In this document: positions 18,417 to 27,103 of the stretch, one piece after another | Layout: every line of letters begins with the position of its first letter | How positions within the stretch are numbered: position 1 is the first letter of the stretch | DNA from: Bacteroides sp. | Lineage (GTDB): Bacteria > Bacteroidota > Bacteroidia > Bacteroidales > Bacteroidaceae | Length of the DNA: 64,000 bases | Assembly (NCBI GenBank): GCA_015060705.1 | Contig: SUXY01000004.1 | Coordinates: 1-64,000, forward strand | Direction: 5' to 3' | Notes under the pieces: model-generated | What the model saw: the letters and a program-made list of their open reading frames with translations, nothing else | What the model was told of the DNA's origin: nothing | Database searches by the model: none | Made by a program: the position numbers and the translations under genes

Positions 18417-19787
18417 ATGGATCTGATAAAAGACATATTCAAGGGGGACAAAGTAATATGGATTATTTTCCTGTTCCTTTGCTTGATTTCCGTTGTCGAG
18501 GTGTTCAGTGCTGCCAGTACGCTCACCTACAAAAGCGGAGACCATTGGGGACCTATTACCCAGCACAGTGTCATACTGATGGTGGGGGCAGTCATTGTGG
18601 TATTGGTACACAACATTCCGTGTAAATATTTCAGTGTATTGCCGTTCTTCCTGCTCCCGCTTTCCTGCATTCTCTTGCTGTTTGTAATGGGAATGGGGAT
18701 TATTACCGGCGACCGCGTTAATGGCGCTGCCCGATGGATGACTTTCTTCGGCATTCAGTTCCAGCCCTCGGAACTGGCAAAGATGGCGGTCATCATCGTC
18801 ACGGCATTCATTCTTTCCAAGTTTCAGGAAGAAGAGGGCGCCAACCCCAAGGCATTCAAGTACATCATGTGGATTATCGGCATCGTATTTATCTTGATTG
18901 CTCCAGAAAATGGATCTACCGCCGCTTTATTGGCAGGAGTCGTCTTTTTGATGATGCTGATTGGCCGTGTACCTTGGAAACAATTGGGAAGATTGGTAGG
19001 AATTGTAGGTTTAGGTTTAGGCCTTTTAGTAACCGTCATTGTAGTCATTCCTCCTAGTGTATATGAAAACATACCGGGTACTCACCGTTTCTCCACTTGG
19101 CAAAGCCGTATTAAAGGATTTGCAGAGGACAAAGGAGCTGTACCTGCCGCAAAATTCGATATCGATAAGGATGCTCAGATAGCTCATGCCAATATAGCCA
19201 TTGCAACGAGCAATGTTATTGGAAAGATGCCTGGAAACAGTGTACAGCGTGACTTCCTTTCCCAAGCCTTTTCCGATTTCATTTTCGCGATTGTCATCGA
19301 AGAATTGGGATTGTTGGGAGGGGCCTTTATCGTCATGCTCTACCTATGGTTGTTGATACGAGCCGGTCGAATAGCCAAACGAAGTGATAAACACTTCCCC
19401 GCCTTCCTAGTCATGGGCATTGCTTTATTGTTGGTATCCCAGGCGATGTTGAACATGATGGTAGCCGTAGGGTTGTTTCCGGTAACCGGCCAACCATTGC
19501 CGTTGATCAGTAAGGGGGGTACCTCTACACTTATCAATTGTGCCTACATCGGTATGATTTTAAGTGTCAGCCGTTATGTAGCCGACAAGGAAGAGCAACG
19601 TCGTCAAGAGGAATTGGCTGCTAATGATGAAAAGCTGCAAGCGGCTGCTCAAGCATTGATTCTCCAAGCCAAGGAAATGGTCAATTCTGAAGAGGAAGAT
19701 AGCGACGAAGTATTGGCTGAAGCATTACAAGCCGTACAAACGAAAGATATTCCAAGCAATAGGGAGAGTGAATATAACGGAGTTTAA
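18417..19787 (+). CDS. ftsW: FtsW, SEDS-family septal peptidoglycan polymerase
   Basis: A 456-residue protein with about ten membrane segments. SEDS hallmarks: FFGIQFQPSELAK, the catalytic Asp in SDFIFAIVIEELG, and the C-terminal TGQPLPLISKGGTS. The usual QPD-type motif after the fourth/fifth helix reads APENGSTA. FtsW polymerises lipid II into glycan strands at the septum together with FtsI. A hydrophilic Glu/Ala/Gln-rich tail of about 65 residues after the last helix may bind partners. An 83-base gap with a possible promoter separates it from murG. Confidence 0.95.
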   Translation: MDLIKDIFKGDKVIWIIFLFLCLISVVEVFSAASTLTYKSGDHWGPITQHSVILMVGAVIVVLVHNIPCKYFSVLPFFLLPLSCILLLFVMGMGIITGDRVNGAARWMTFFGIQFQPSELAKMAVIIVTAFILSKFQEEEGANPKAFKYIMWIIGIVFILIAPENGSTAALLAGVVFLMMLIGRVPWKQLGRLVGIVGLGLGLLVTVIVVIPPSVYENIPGTHRFSTWQSRIKGFAEDKGAVPAAKFDIDKDAQIAHANIAIATSNVIGKMPGNSVQRDFLSQAFSDFIFAIVIEELGLLGGAFIVMLYLWLLIRAGRIAKRSDKHFPAFLVMGIALLLVSQAMLNMMVAVGLFPVTGQPLPLISKGGTSTLINCAYIGMILSVSRYVADKEEQRRQEELAANDEKLQAAAQALILQAKEMVNSEEEDSDEVLAEALQAVQTKDIPSNRESEYNGV

Positions 19788-19833
19788 CATGAATAAATCG
19801 TCTTCATTCAGAGGATTTTAACGTAGATATTCC

Positions 19834-19841
19834 TAACTTTG
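19834..19841 (+). promoter_or_regulatory. Possible internal promoter before murG
   Basis: TAACTTTG fits TAnnTTTG exactly and sits 30 bases before the murG start, in the only sizeable gap (83 bases) inside the cluster. No -33 TTTG is visible at 19-21 bases, so this is tentative. Confidence 0.4.
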
Positions 19842-19870
19842 CAAACCCAACCTAAAAGAGAAGGGAAATT

Positions 19871-21001
19871 ATGAAAGAGAACTTAAGAATTATCATCAGC
19901 GGAGGTGGCACCGGCGGACATATCTTTCCAGCCGTATCCATTGCGAATGCCATCAAGGAACTTCAGCCCAATACTGAAATATTGTTCGTTGGAGCCGAAG
20001 GTAGAATGGAAATGCATCGAGTTCCTGCTGCTGGTTATCCAATAAAAGGTCTGCCGGTTGCCGGATTTGACCGCAAGAACTTATTAAAGAATATTCCGGT
20101 ATTAATTAAATTGTTCAAGAGCCAACGCCTGGCACGGAAGATCGTCAAGGACTTCCGCCCTCATGCAGCTGTTGGCGTAGGTGGTTATGCCAGTGGACCG
20201 ACATTGAAAGTGGCTGGAAGCATGGGCATACCGACCTTATTACAAGAACAGAATTCTTATGCCGGTGTAACCAACAAGCTCTTGGCAAAGCAAGCCAAGA
20301 AAATCTGTGTGGCTTACGAGGGCATGGAACGTTTCTTCGACAAGAGCAAGATTATCCTGACAGGTAATCCGGTTCGTCAAGGATTGCTCAACCATTCCAT
20401 CCAACGCGAAGAAGCAATTTCTTCTTTTGGATTGGATCCTCAAAAGAAAACCGTTCTGATACTTGGCGGTAGCTTAGGAGCCAGAACCATCAACCAATGC
20501 TTGATGGCTAATTTGGACAAAGTCAAGAGTTCCGGCGTCCAATTCATTTGGCAAACCGGCAAGATATACATCGAGGAAGCACGGAAGGCTGTTGCACAAG
20601 CCGGCGAACTTCCGATGTTGCACGTAACCGATTTCATCAGCGACATGGCTACTGCCTATAGTGCAGCTGATTTAGTTATCAGCCGAGCCGGAGCTGGTTC
20701 CATCTCGGAATTCTGTCTCCTCCAGAAACCGGTGATTCTGGTACCTTCGCCTAATGTAGCGGAAGACCACCAGACCAAGAATGCCTTGGCTTTGGTCAAT
20801 AAGAACGCTGCGCTCTACGTGAAGGATGCAGAAGCCAAGGACCTGTTGCTTGACAAGGCCATCGAAGCAGTCAACCAACCGGAACTGCTGAAGAATTTAA
20901 GTAAGAACATTGCAGAACTAGCTTTTACCGACTCCGCCAATGTCATTGCAAAGGAAGTCATTAAGTTAGCTGAAAACTATCAAAAGGAACATGGACGTTA
21001 A
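19871..21001 (+). CDS. murG: UDP-GlcNAc:lipid I N-acetylglucosaminyltransferase
   Basis: A 376-residue GT28 glycosyltransferase. The N-terminal glycine loop is ISGGGTGGHIFPA, the second is GVGGYASGP, and the C-terminal half has LILGGSLGARTIN and the donor-binding ISRAGAGSISEF followed by VPSPNVAEDHQ. It adds GlcNAc to lipid I, making lipid II at the inner face of the cytoplasmic membrane. It overlaps murC by eleven bases. GAGAAGGGAAA before the ATG is one of the better ribosome sites in the window. Confidence 0.97.
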   Translation: MKENLRIIISGGGTGGHIFPAVSIANAIKELQPNTEILFVGAEGRMEMHRVPAAGYPIKGLPVAGFDRKNLLKNIPVLIKLFKSQRLARKIVKDFRPHAAVGVGGYASGPTLKVAGSMGIPTLLQEQNSYAGVTNKLLAKQAKKICVAYEGMERFFDKSKIILTGNPVRQGLLNHSIQREEAISSFGLDPQKKTVLILGGSLGARTINQCLMANLDKVKSSGVQFIWQTGKIYIEEARKAVAQAGELPMLHVTDFISDMATAYSAADLVISRAGAGSISEFCLLQKPVILVPSPNVAEDHQTKNALALVNKNAALYVKDAEAKDLLLDKAIEAVNQPELLKNLSKNIAELAFTDSANVIAKEVIKLAENYQKEHGR

Positions 21002-22370
21002 TTCATTGAAAGCTGTCTATTTCATCGGTGCCGGTGGTATCGGCATGAGTGCATTGGTACGTTACTTTCTATCCAAAGGAATGAAAGTGGGCGGATACGA
21101 CCGTACTCCAAGCGATTTGACTCAAAAGTTGATTGAAGAAGGTGCCCAAATCTATTACGATGAAAGAGTGGAAAGCATACCGACCGATTTTCTCGATGCA
21201 ACAAGCACCCTGATTGTCTACACTGCTGCCATGCCGAACGACCACGTGTTGCTCCAATACTTCCGTAACCATGGATATACCATCTACAAACGGGCACAAG
21301 TATTGGGCATGCTCACCCATTCATCCAAGGGACTCTGTGCGGCAGGTACTCATGGAAAGACCACCACATCGACCATGACCGCCCATTTGCTGCATCAGTC
21401 AAAGGTGGGTTGTGATGCTTTTTTAGGAGGTATCTCCAAAAACTATGGTACCAACCTGTTGCTCTCGGACACGAGTGAATATGTTGTCATCGAAGCAGAT
21501 GAATTCGACCGTTCTTTCCACTGGTTGACTCCTTATGCTACCATCATCACCGCAACAGATGCCGACCATCTGGATATTTATGGAACTGAAGAAGCCTATT
21601 TGGAAAGCTTCAGCCATTACACTTCGTTGATCCAACCGGGAGGTTTCTTGATTATGCGTCATGGCATCAACCTGCAACCCCGTTTACAAGAAGGTGTCAA
21701 GCTTTATACCTACTCCACTGAAGAAGGTGATTTCCATGCGGAAAACATCCGCATCGGAGGAGGAGAAATCCTATTCGATTACATCTCTCCATTGGGAAAT
21801 ATCCAGGATGTACAATTAGGTGTTCCGGTGGCTATCAATATCGAAAATGGTATTGCAGCAATGGCATTGGCTCAAGTCAGCGGTGTAACCAATGAAGAAA
21901 TCAAAGCAGGCATGGCTTCCTTCCGTGGAGTAGACCGACGCTTCGATTTCAAGATCAAGACCGACAAGATGGTCTATCTGAGCGATTACGCACATCATCC
22001 GGAGGAAATCAAGCAAAGCATCCTTTCCATGCGTGCGTTGTATAAAGATAAGAAACTGACGGCTATCTTCCAACCTCACTTGTACACCCGTACCCGTGAC
22101 TTCTATCAGGAATTCGCCGAAAGTCTTTCCCTCCTCGACGAAGTGATCATCACCGAGATTTATCCGGCACGCGAATTGCCTATCGAAGGAGTAAGCAGCC
22201 AGTTAATCTATGATCATTTACGCCCGGGTATTGAAAAAACCTTGTGCAAGAAAGAAGACATTCTTGAACTGTTGAAGAATAAAGACATAGAAGTATTAAT
22301 GACCTTAGGTGCGGGCGACGTGGAAAACTACGTTCCGCAGATTTGTGAAATATTGAACAAACGATGCTGA
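20991..22370 (+). CDS. murC: UDP-MurNAc--L-alanine ligase
   Basis: A 459-residue Mur ligase. The N-terminal Rossmann motif is FIGAGGIGMSAL, the ATP loop AAGTHGKTTTSTM, and EADEFDRSF and TDADHLDIYG carry metal-binding residues; DYAHHPEEI is in the C-terminal domain. It ligates L-alanine to UDP-MurNAc, the first stem-peptide step. It overlaps murG by eleven and ftsQ by seven bases, indicating translational coupling. Normal length for the family. Confidence 0.97.
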   Translation: MDVNSLKAVYFIGAGGIGMSALVRYFLSKGMKVGGYDRTPSDLTQKLIEEGAQIYYDERVESIPTDFLDATSTLIVYTAAMPNDHVLLQYFRNHGYTIYKRAQVLGMLTHSSKGLCAAGTHGKTTTSTMTAHLLHQSKVGCDAFLGGISKNYGTNLLLSDTSEYVVIEADEFDRSFHWLTPYATIITATDADHLDIYGTEEAYLESFSHYTSLIQPGGFLIMRHGINLQPRLQEGVKLYTYSTEEGDFHAENIRIGGGEILFDYISPLGNIQDVQLGVPVAINIENGIAAMALAQVSGVTNEEIKAGMASFRGVDRRFDFKIKTDKMVYLSDYAHHPEEIKQSILSMRALYKDKKLTAIFQPHLYTRTRDFYQEFAESLSLLDEVIITEIYPARELPIEGVSSQLIYDHLRPGIEKTLCKKEDILELLKNKDIEVLMTLGAGDVENYVPQICEILNKRC

Positions 22371-23101
22371 AAAAACTCTTCATATTCCTATTTCTGATAC
22401 TGATTACAGTCTATTTGGTGATGGCTGTAACAGTCATGAACGGCAAGCCAAACGATCAGACTTGCTCAGGTATGGAATTGGTCATCAAGGACAGTATTGA
22501 CTATGGATTTATCAGCAAGCGGGAAGTGCTCCGACTGTTGAACAACAAGAAGCTCTCCCCTATCGGCAAGCCCATGGGGGAAATCAACACCCGCCAATTG
22601 GAAGATGAATTGAGACAGCATCCACTCATCGGAAACGCAGAATGTTATCGGACCTCCAGCAACCGTATCGGGATTGAGATAACCCAACGTTTACCGATAC
22701 TTAGAGTAATGGCCGCCAATGGAGAAAACTATTACATTGACGACAAGGCTCACCTTATGCCGATACCTAACAGTGCAGCCAATGTGGCCATTGTTACCGG
22801 CTATGTAGACAAGGCATTTGCTGCAAAGGAACTGTATGAGTTCGGCATGTTCCTACAAAAGCATCCATTGTGGAAGGCACAGATACAGCAAATCAATGTC
22901 ACCGCAGCCAAAGAATTGGAATTGGTTCCTCAAGTCGGCGACCACATCATTTTCTTAGGCAAGCCCAACAACTACGAGAATAAATTTGAAAGGCTGAAAA
23001 CCTTCTACAAAAGAGGGTTGAACGAAGTGGGTTGGAACAAGTACAGCCGCATCAGCCTGGAGTTCGACAATCAGATTATTTGTACCAAAAAAGAGAAGTA
23101 A
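22364..23101 (+). CDS. ftsQ: FtsQ/DivIB cell-division protein
   Basis: A 245-residue bitopic protein: a very short cytoplasmic start, one membrane helix (about residues 4-24, LFIFLFLILITVYLVMAVTV), then a periplasmic region with a POTRA-like start (IKDSIDYGFISKREVLRLL) and the FtsQ domain (NRIGIEITQRLPILRVM, VTGYVDKAFA). It lacks the long cytoplasmic tail of E. coli FtsQ. FtsQ scaffolds the FtsQLB complex at the septum. The call rests on the domain pattern plus position between murC and ftsA. Confidence 0.93.
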   Translation: MLKKLFIFLFLILITVYLVMAVTVMNGKPNDQTCSGMELVIKDSIDYGFISKREVLRLLNNKKLSPIGKPMGEINTRQLEDELRQHPLIGNAECYRTSSNRIGIEITQRLPILRVMAANGENYYIDDKAHLMPIPNSAANVAIVTGYVDKAFAAKELYEFGMFLQKHPLWKAQIQQINVTAAKELELVPQVGDHIIFLGKPNNYENKFERLKTFYKRGLNEVGWNKYSRISLEFDNQIICTKKEK

Positions 23102-23104
23102 GAT

Positions 23105-24730
23105 ATGGCAGTAACAGATTTTATTGTAGCGATTGAGCTGGGGTCATCTAAGATTTCCGGCATTGCAGGGAAAAAGCTTCCGGACGGAAGCATACAGATA
23201 CTGGCTATGGCCAGCGAAAACGCTTCCGATTGTATACGGAAGGGTGTAATCTATAATCTGGACAAAACCACCCAAAGCCTTACTTCGATTATCAAGAAAC
23301 TGGAATCGACGTTAAAGGCTTCGATTGGTAAAGTATATATCGGTATGGGCGGACAATCGTTGCGCACCATCCGCAATACGGAAGTCCGTCACATGGACGA
23401 AGAAACCAAAATTTCACAAGAGCTGATAGATACATTGAAAGACAGCAACCGTGCTGTTCCTATTGTAGGTTATCAGATATTGGGGGTTGCCCCACAAGAA
23501 TACAAGGTCGGCAATGACTTGATTGTCGATCCGGTTGGTGTGCAGACAGACCACATCGAAGCACGCTTCCTGAACATCATTGCCCGCAAGAACGTAAAGG
23601 ACAATGTAGCCAAATGCTGTGACTTGGTTCCTATTGAAATTGCCGAAGATGCGGAAGACCTCATCGCTCCTTTAGCTTTGGCAGATGCCGTTCTCACTAG
23701 CAGCGAAAAACGTTCGGGCTGTGTGTTGGTGGATTTTGGTGCAGATACAACCACCGTTTCGGTGTACAAGAACAACATTCTCCGTCACTTGGCAGTAATT
23801 CCATTGGGCGGCAATAACATCACTCGTGACATTTGCAGCCAACAGATTGAAGAAGAAGACGCAGAAGCCTTGAAGATTCGTTTTGCACAGGCTTACATCG
23901 AACCGAATGAAAACGAAGATGAGAACAAGACATACAACCTCGACGGCCGTTGCTCCATCAACGCCATCCTGTTGGAAGATATTGTAGAAGCCCGTTTGAA
24001 CGAAATACTCGATAATGTAACCCACCAAATCGTTCTGTCGGGTTACGAAAACAAGTTGTTGGCAGGTGCTATCATCACTGGTGGAGGCATTAACTTGAAG
24101 AACATGGAAGAAGCCTTCATCAAGCGCACCAAGATTGAGAAACTCCGTGTAGCCAAGGATACACAAGTATCTTTGAAAGGAATGGAAGTCAAGAAGGATG
24201 GTAGCAACAATACCTTGATTGCTCTTTTGGCAGCAGGAAAAGAAAATTGTTGCCTGGTGATGCCGGAACAACCGAAACAGGAACCTCTCAAGAAGACAAC
24301 CAATATCAGTGCGAAAGAAATAGAAGTCGGTCTCTTCACTCCTGATGGTGAAAGCGCAGCTGCTGCCAAAGAAGAAGAAGAACGCAAGCGCCAACAAGAA
24401 AAAGAAGCTATCATAGCGAAGCAGAAGGCTGAAAGAGAAGCCCAAAAGGCAGCCGAAGAAGCTCAAAAGGTAGCCGAAGAAGCCGAAAGAAAGAAAAAAG
24501 TCGATTGCGAAGAATTGATTCAAGAAGCGATTCGACTAAAGAATGCCGGTGAATACAACTCAGCCAAGAAGAAGTTGGACAAGGCACGCAAGATGAGAGT
24601 TGCTGAAAAAGAAGAAACCATCAATACCATCGAAAAGGAAGTACTGAAACTGAAGAGCGAAAACAGCTTCTGGGGTAATATCTCGAAGAAAGTCAATGAA
24701 GTGGTAGGTAAAGTACTTGATGAAGAGTAA
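23105..24730 (+). CDS. ftsA: FtsA, actin-like Z-ring membrane tether, with extended C-terminus
   Basis: A 541-residue protein, over 100 residues longer than E. coli FtsA (420). The first 385 residues are the actin-like ATPase: IELGSSKISGIAG (phosphate 1), VDFGADTTTVSV (phosphate 2) and ITGGGINLKNMEE (adenosine). Then comes a strongly charged helical stretch (about 415-465, repeated EEERK, QKAAEEAQ) and a helical-repeat-like segment (CEELIQEAIRLKNAGEYNSAKKKL). The last 15 residues (FWGNISKKVNEVVGKVL) form a plausible amphipathic membrane-targeting helix. FtsA anchors FtsZ to the membrane and signals to FtsWI. It lies three bases after ftsQ and 22 before ftsZ. Confidence 0.95.
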   Translation: MAVTDFIVAIELGSSKISGIAGKKLPDGSIQILAMASENASDCIRKGVIYNLDKTTQSLTSIIKKLESTLKASIGKVYIGMGGQSLRTIRNTEVRHMDEETKISQELIDTLKDSNRAVPIVGYQILGVAPQEYKVGNDLIVDPVGVQTDHIEARFLNIIARKNVKDNVAKCCDLVPIEIAEDAEDLIAPLALADAVLTSSEKRSGCVLVDFGADTTTVSVYKNNILRHLAVIPLGGNNITRDICSQQIEEEDAEALKIRFAQAYIEPNENEDENKTYNLDGRCSINAILLEDIVEARLNEILDNVTHQIVLSGYENKLLAGAIITGGGINLKNMEEAFIKRTKIEKLRVAKDTQVSLKGMEVKKDGSNNTLIALLAAGKENCCLVMPEQPKQEPLKKTTNISAKEIEVGLFTPDGESAAAAKEEEERKRQQEKEAIIAKQKAEREAQKAAEEAQKVAEEAERKKKVDCEELIQEAIRLKNAGEYNSAKKKLDKARKMRVAEKEETINTIEKEVLKLKSENSFWGNISKKVNEVVGKVLDEE

Positions 24731-24752
24731 GAACGATTAAAAACAACAGAAT

Positions 24753-26072
24753 ATGTCAGAAGAAAACAACATAATGCCGTTTGATTTCCCAACATCACAA
24801 ACTTCTTGCATCATCAAGGTGATCGGTGTAGGTGGTGGTGGTGGAAACGCAGTCAACCACATGTATAAGGAAGGCATCCACGATGTAGCATTCGTGGTAT
24901 GCAACACCGATTGTAAGGCACTCGAAGAATCACCTGTCCCTGTCAAGGTACAGTTGGGTCACGAAGGTTTGGGAGCTGGCAACCGTCCGCAGAAGGCACG
25001 CGAAGCGACCGAAGAAAGCTTGGCAGAAATCCAGAACATGCTGAACGATGGCACCAAGATGGTGTTCATCACTGCCGGTATGGGCGGTGGTACAGGTACA
25101 GGTGCCGCTCCACTCATCGCCAAGGTAGCCAAGGACATGGATATCCTCACCGTAGGTATCGTTACCATTCCGTTCCGTTGGGAAGGCCACAAGAAAATCG
25201 ACCAGGCCTTGGACGGTGTGGAAGAAATCAGTAAGAATGTAGACGCCCTCTTGGTCATCAACAACGAAAAGCTGGGTGAAATCTATCCGGATTTGTCGGT
25301 CATCAGTGCTTTTGCCAAGGCTAACGATACCTTGTTGATTGCCGCCAAAAGTATTGCCGAAATCATCACCATGCGTGGTATCATCAACCTCGACTTCAAC
25401 GATGTGAAGACCGTCTTGAAGGATGGTGGTGTAGCCATCATGAGTACCGGTTATGGCGAAGGTGAAAACCGTGTGACTACAGCCATCAACGAAGCTCAGC
25501 ACTCTCCGTTGCTCAACAACAACAACATCTTCAAGTCGCAGAAGGTATTGCTCAACATCACTTATAGCAGTGAGCACGAACTGATGATGAACGAAATGGA
25601 AGAAGTGCGTGAGTTCATGAACAAGTTCAACAGCGACTTCGAAACCAAGTTCGGTATGGCTATCGATGACTCGTTGGGTTCACAAGTAAAGATTACCTTG
25701 TTGGCAACCGGCTTCGGCGTACAGGACATCCACATGAAAGAAATGGACGACCGTATGAAGAAGCGCACCATCGAAGAAGAACAACGCTTGGCCGAACTGG
25801 AAGAAAAAGAAGAAGAAAAGCGCATCCGTCGCGAGAAGTTCTACGACAAGGACAGCAGTTCGAAGATCCGTCGCAAGCCAAGACGCAACATCTACTTGTT
25901 CAATCCGGAAGATTTGGACAACGACAATATCATCAGCATGGTAGAAACCATTCCTACATTCCAGCGTTCTAAAGACATGTTGGACAGTCTTCAGACACGC
26001 ATCTCTGCAGACAATGGTTTTGACCCTACCGACAATTCAACCAACGAAGAAGACAATGTTATTCACTTTTAA
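24753..26072 (+). CDS. ftsZ: FtsZ, tubulin-like division GTPase
   Basis: A 439-residue protein. The GTPase domain has VIGVGGGGGNAVNHM, the tubulin signature GMGGGTGTGAAP (about residue 110) and the T7 loop NLDFNDVKTVL with the catalytic Asp. The conserved core ends near residue 325. A charged linker (many E, K, R) follows, and a likely C-terminal docking peptide reads IPTFQRSKDML, resembling the conserved FtsA/ZipA-binding peptide but followed by another 35 residues instead of ending the protein. FtsZ polymerises into the Z ring. Confidence 0.97.
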   Translation: MSEENNIMPFDFPTSQTSCIIKVIGVGGGGGNAVNHMYKEGIHDVAFVVCNTDCKALEESPVPVKVQLGHEGLGAGNRPQKAREATEESLAEIQNMLNDGTKMVFITAGMGGGTGTGAAPLIAKVAKDMDILTVGIVTIPFRWEGHKKIDQALDGVEEISKNVDALLVINNEKLGEIYPDLSVISAFAKANDTLLIAAKSIAEIITMRGIINLDFNDVKTVLKDGGVAIMSTGYGEGENRVTTAINEAQHSPLLNNNNIFKSQKVLLNITYSSEHELMMNEMEEVREFMNKFNSDFETKFGMAIDDSLGSQVKITLLATGFGVQDIHMKEMDDRMKKRTIEEEQRLAELEEKEEEKRIRREKFYDKDSSSKIRRKPRRNIYLFNPEDLDNDNIISMVETIPTFQRSKDMLDSLQTRISADNGFDPTDNSTNEEDNVIHF

Positions 26073-26085
26073 ATACTGAAAGAAT

Positions 26086-26535
26086 ATGGAAATGTTTGAC
26101 CGCATTAGCAACGATATCAAGGACGCCATGAAGGCGAAAGACAAAGTACGTTTGGAAACTCTCCGCAACATCAAGAAGGTATTCCTCGAAGCAAAGACAG
26201 CTCCGGGTGCCAACGACACGCTGACCGACGATGCTGCGATGAAAATCATGCAGAAGCTCGTGAAGCAAGGCAAGGACTCGGCTGCTCTCTATGCCGAACA
26301 GGGCCGTGCCGACTTGGCTGAAGCCGAACTCGCTCAGGTAGCCGTTATCGAGACTTACCTTCCGAAGCAGATGAGTGCCGAAGAACTGGAAGCAGCCTTG
26401 AAGGCCATCATCGCCGAAGTAGGTGCAGAAGGTCCGAAGGACATGGGCAAAGTAATGGGTACAGCTACCAAGAAGCTCGCAGGTTTGGCCGAAGGACGTG
26501 CCATCTCTGCCAAGGTGAAGGAACTTTTGGGATAA
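26086..26535 (+). CDS. GatB/YqeY domain protein
   Basis: A 149-residue YqeY-family protein, 13 bases after ftsZ. It shows the all-helical pattern resembling the C-terminal tRNA-binding tail of GatB: MKAKDKVRLETLRNIK, then IETYLPKQMSAEELEA and GPKDMGKVMGTATKKLAGLAEGR. Its precise role is not established; a link to tRNA-dependent amidation has been proposed from the fold. It appears to be the last gene of the cluster, closed by a terminator. Confidence 0.92.
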   Translation: MEMFDRISNDIKDAMKAKDKVRLETLRNIKKVFLEAKTAPGANDTLTDDAAMKIMQKLVKQGKDSAALYAEQGRADLAEAELAQVAVIETYLPKQMSAEELEAALKAIIAEVGAEGPKDMGKVMGTATKKLAGLAEGRAISAKVKELLG

Positions 26536-26552
26536 TCCCCGAAATATAAACC

Positions 26553-26598
26553 AAAAACTCGATGAAATGGGCAAAAATCGTCCTTTCATCGAGTTTTT
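26553..26598 (+). terminator. Terminator of the division cluster
   Basis: A perfect 15-bp stem AAAAACTCGATGAAA (26553-26567) with TTTCATCGAGTTTTT (26584-26598) and a 16-base loop, 17 bases after the yqeY stop. The A/T ends make it usable in both directions. Confidence 0.85.
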
Positions 26599-26602
26599 AT
26601 AT

Positions 26603-26776
26603 GAGTTCAAGGCATCTCTAAAAACCTTAAAAACCCATCGAATTTAATTTGCTTCAAAATATCTGTCACTCCTGCAACACTCTTTGATTCTCAGCGTCTT
26701 ATGGGTGGCAAGAGCCTATTTCTCCTTACACCCTCCTGTCACCGAAGCATTGTCCTTCCTCATCCTACGGAATGTA
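26603..26776. other. Gene-free stretch after the division cluster
   Basis: No credible open frame, RNA or promoter is seen. It contains two loosely related CTGTCAC-type words (near 26663 and 26734) in a pyrimidine-rich context and leads into the nested inverted repeats that follow. It looks like decayed accessory DNA. Confidence 0.4.
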
Positions 26777-26869
26777 GTTCCAACTTTTTCCACCTATTGG
26801 AACTTTTTGTCCCATTAAGTGGAACTTTTTGTTCCAGCTAATGGGAAAAATGGTTCCAGCTAATGGAAC
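26777..26869. repeat. Nested cluster of short inverted repeats (GTTCC/GGAAC)
   Basis: Four interleaved palindromes in 93 bases: GTTCCAA/TTGGAAC (26777-26783, 26797-26803), CCCATTA/TAATGGG (26811-26817, 26839-26845), GGAAC-TTTTT-GTTCC (26821-26835) and GTTCCA/TGGAAC (26853-26869). The word GGAACTTTTTG occurs twice and TTCCAGCTAATGG twice. It ends at the ATG of the BlaI-like remnant. Confidence 0.8.
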
Positions 26870-27048
26870 TGGCTCACACTAGCAGTCAACCTTTACTACA
26901 AAAGACACTATCGGAGTTCTTACAACAATACTACAACGGCTCCTTCTCCCGAATGGTGTGCGACTACATCCACGCCACGGGGATGAAGGAGGAAGAAGTG
27001 GAAGCTTTGTTGGAGGCGATGAGGGATATGACAAAATGTAACGAATGA
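26863..27048 (+). pseudogene. C-terminal remnant of a BlaI/MecI-family repressor (61 codons)
   Basis: The 61-residue frame (LQKTLSEFLQQYYNGSFSRMV followed by GMKEEEVEALLEAM) resembles the C-terminal dimerisation segment of BlaI/MecI-type repressors, in which a NGSFSRMV-like motif precedes a closing helix. The winged-helix DNA-binding domain is absent: upstream there is an in-frame TAA at 26839 and then repeats. No BlaR1-type partner is nearby. I regard it as a leftover, though a free-standing small protein cannot be excluded. Its last 39 bases recur in diverged form at 29235-29273. Confidence 0.45.
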
Positions 27049-27079
27049 TTGTTTTTCTGCACAAAATATCGTAAGTTTG
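27048..27079 (+). promoter_or_regulatory. Promoter of the AAA/PD-(D/E)XK gene
   Basis: ATTG (27048-27051), a 20-base spacer and TAAGTTTG (27072-27079) match the Bacteroidetes -33/-7 pattern. Transcription would begin after about 27085, which excludes the upstream ATG at 27077 and supports the start at 27104. Confidence 0.65.
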
Positions 27080-27103
27080 CAGATAAATCCAAAGCAGCCG
27101 ATT

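Noticed and set aside
23672-24523. Minus-strand open frame of 283 codons over ftsA
   Set aside because: The Phe/Leu-rich translation is the complement of the Glu/Lys-rich FtsA coiled coil; no signal peptide or family pattern.
24930-25577. Minus-strand open frame over ftsZ
   Set aside because: It mirrors strongly conserved FtsZ codons; no independent promoter or ribosome site.
26777-26869. Possible CRISPR array
   Set aside because: The repeats are short, overlapping and mutually inverted, with no regular spacers and no cas genes.
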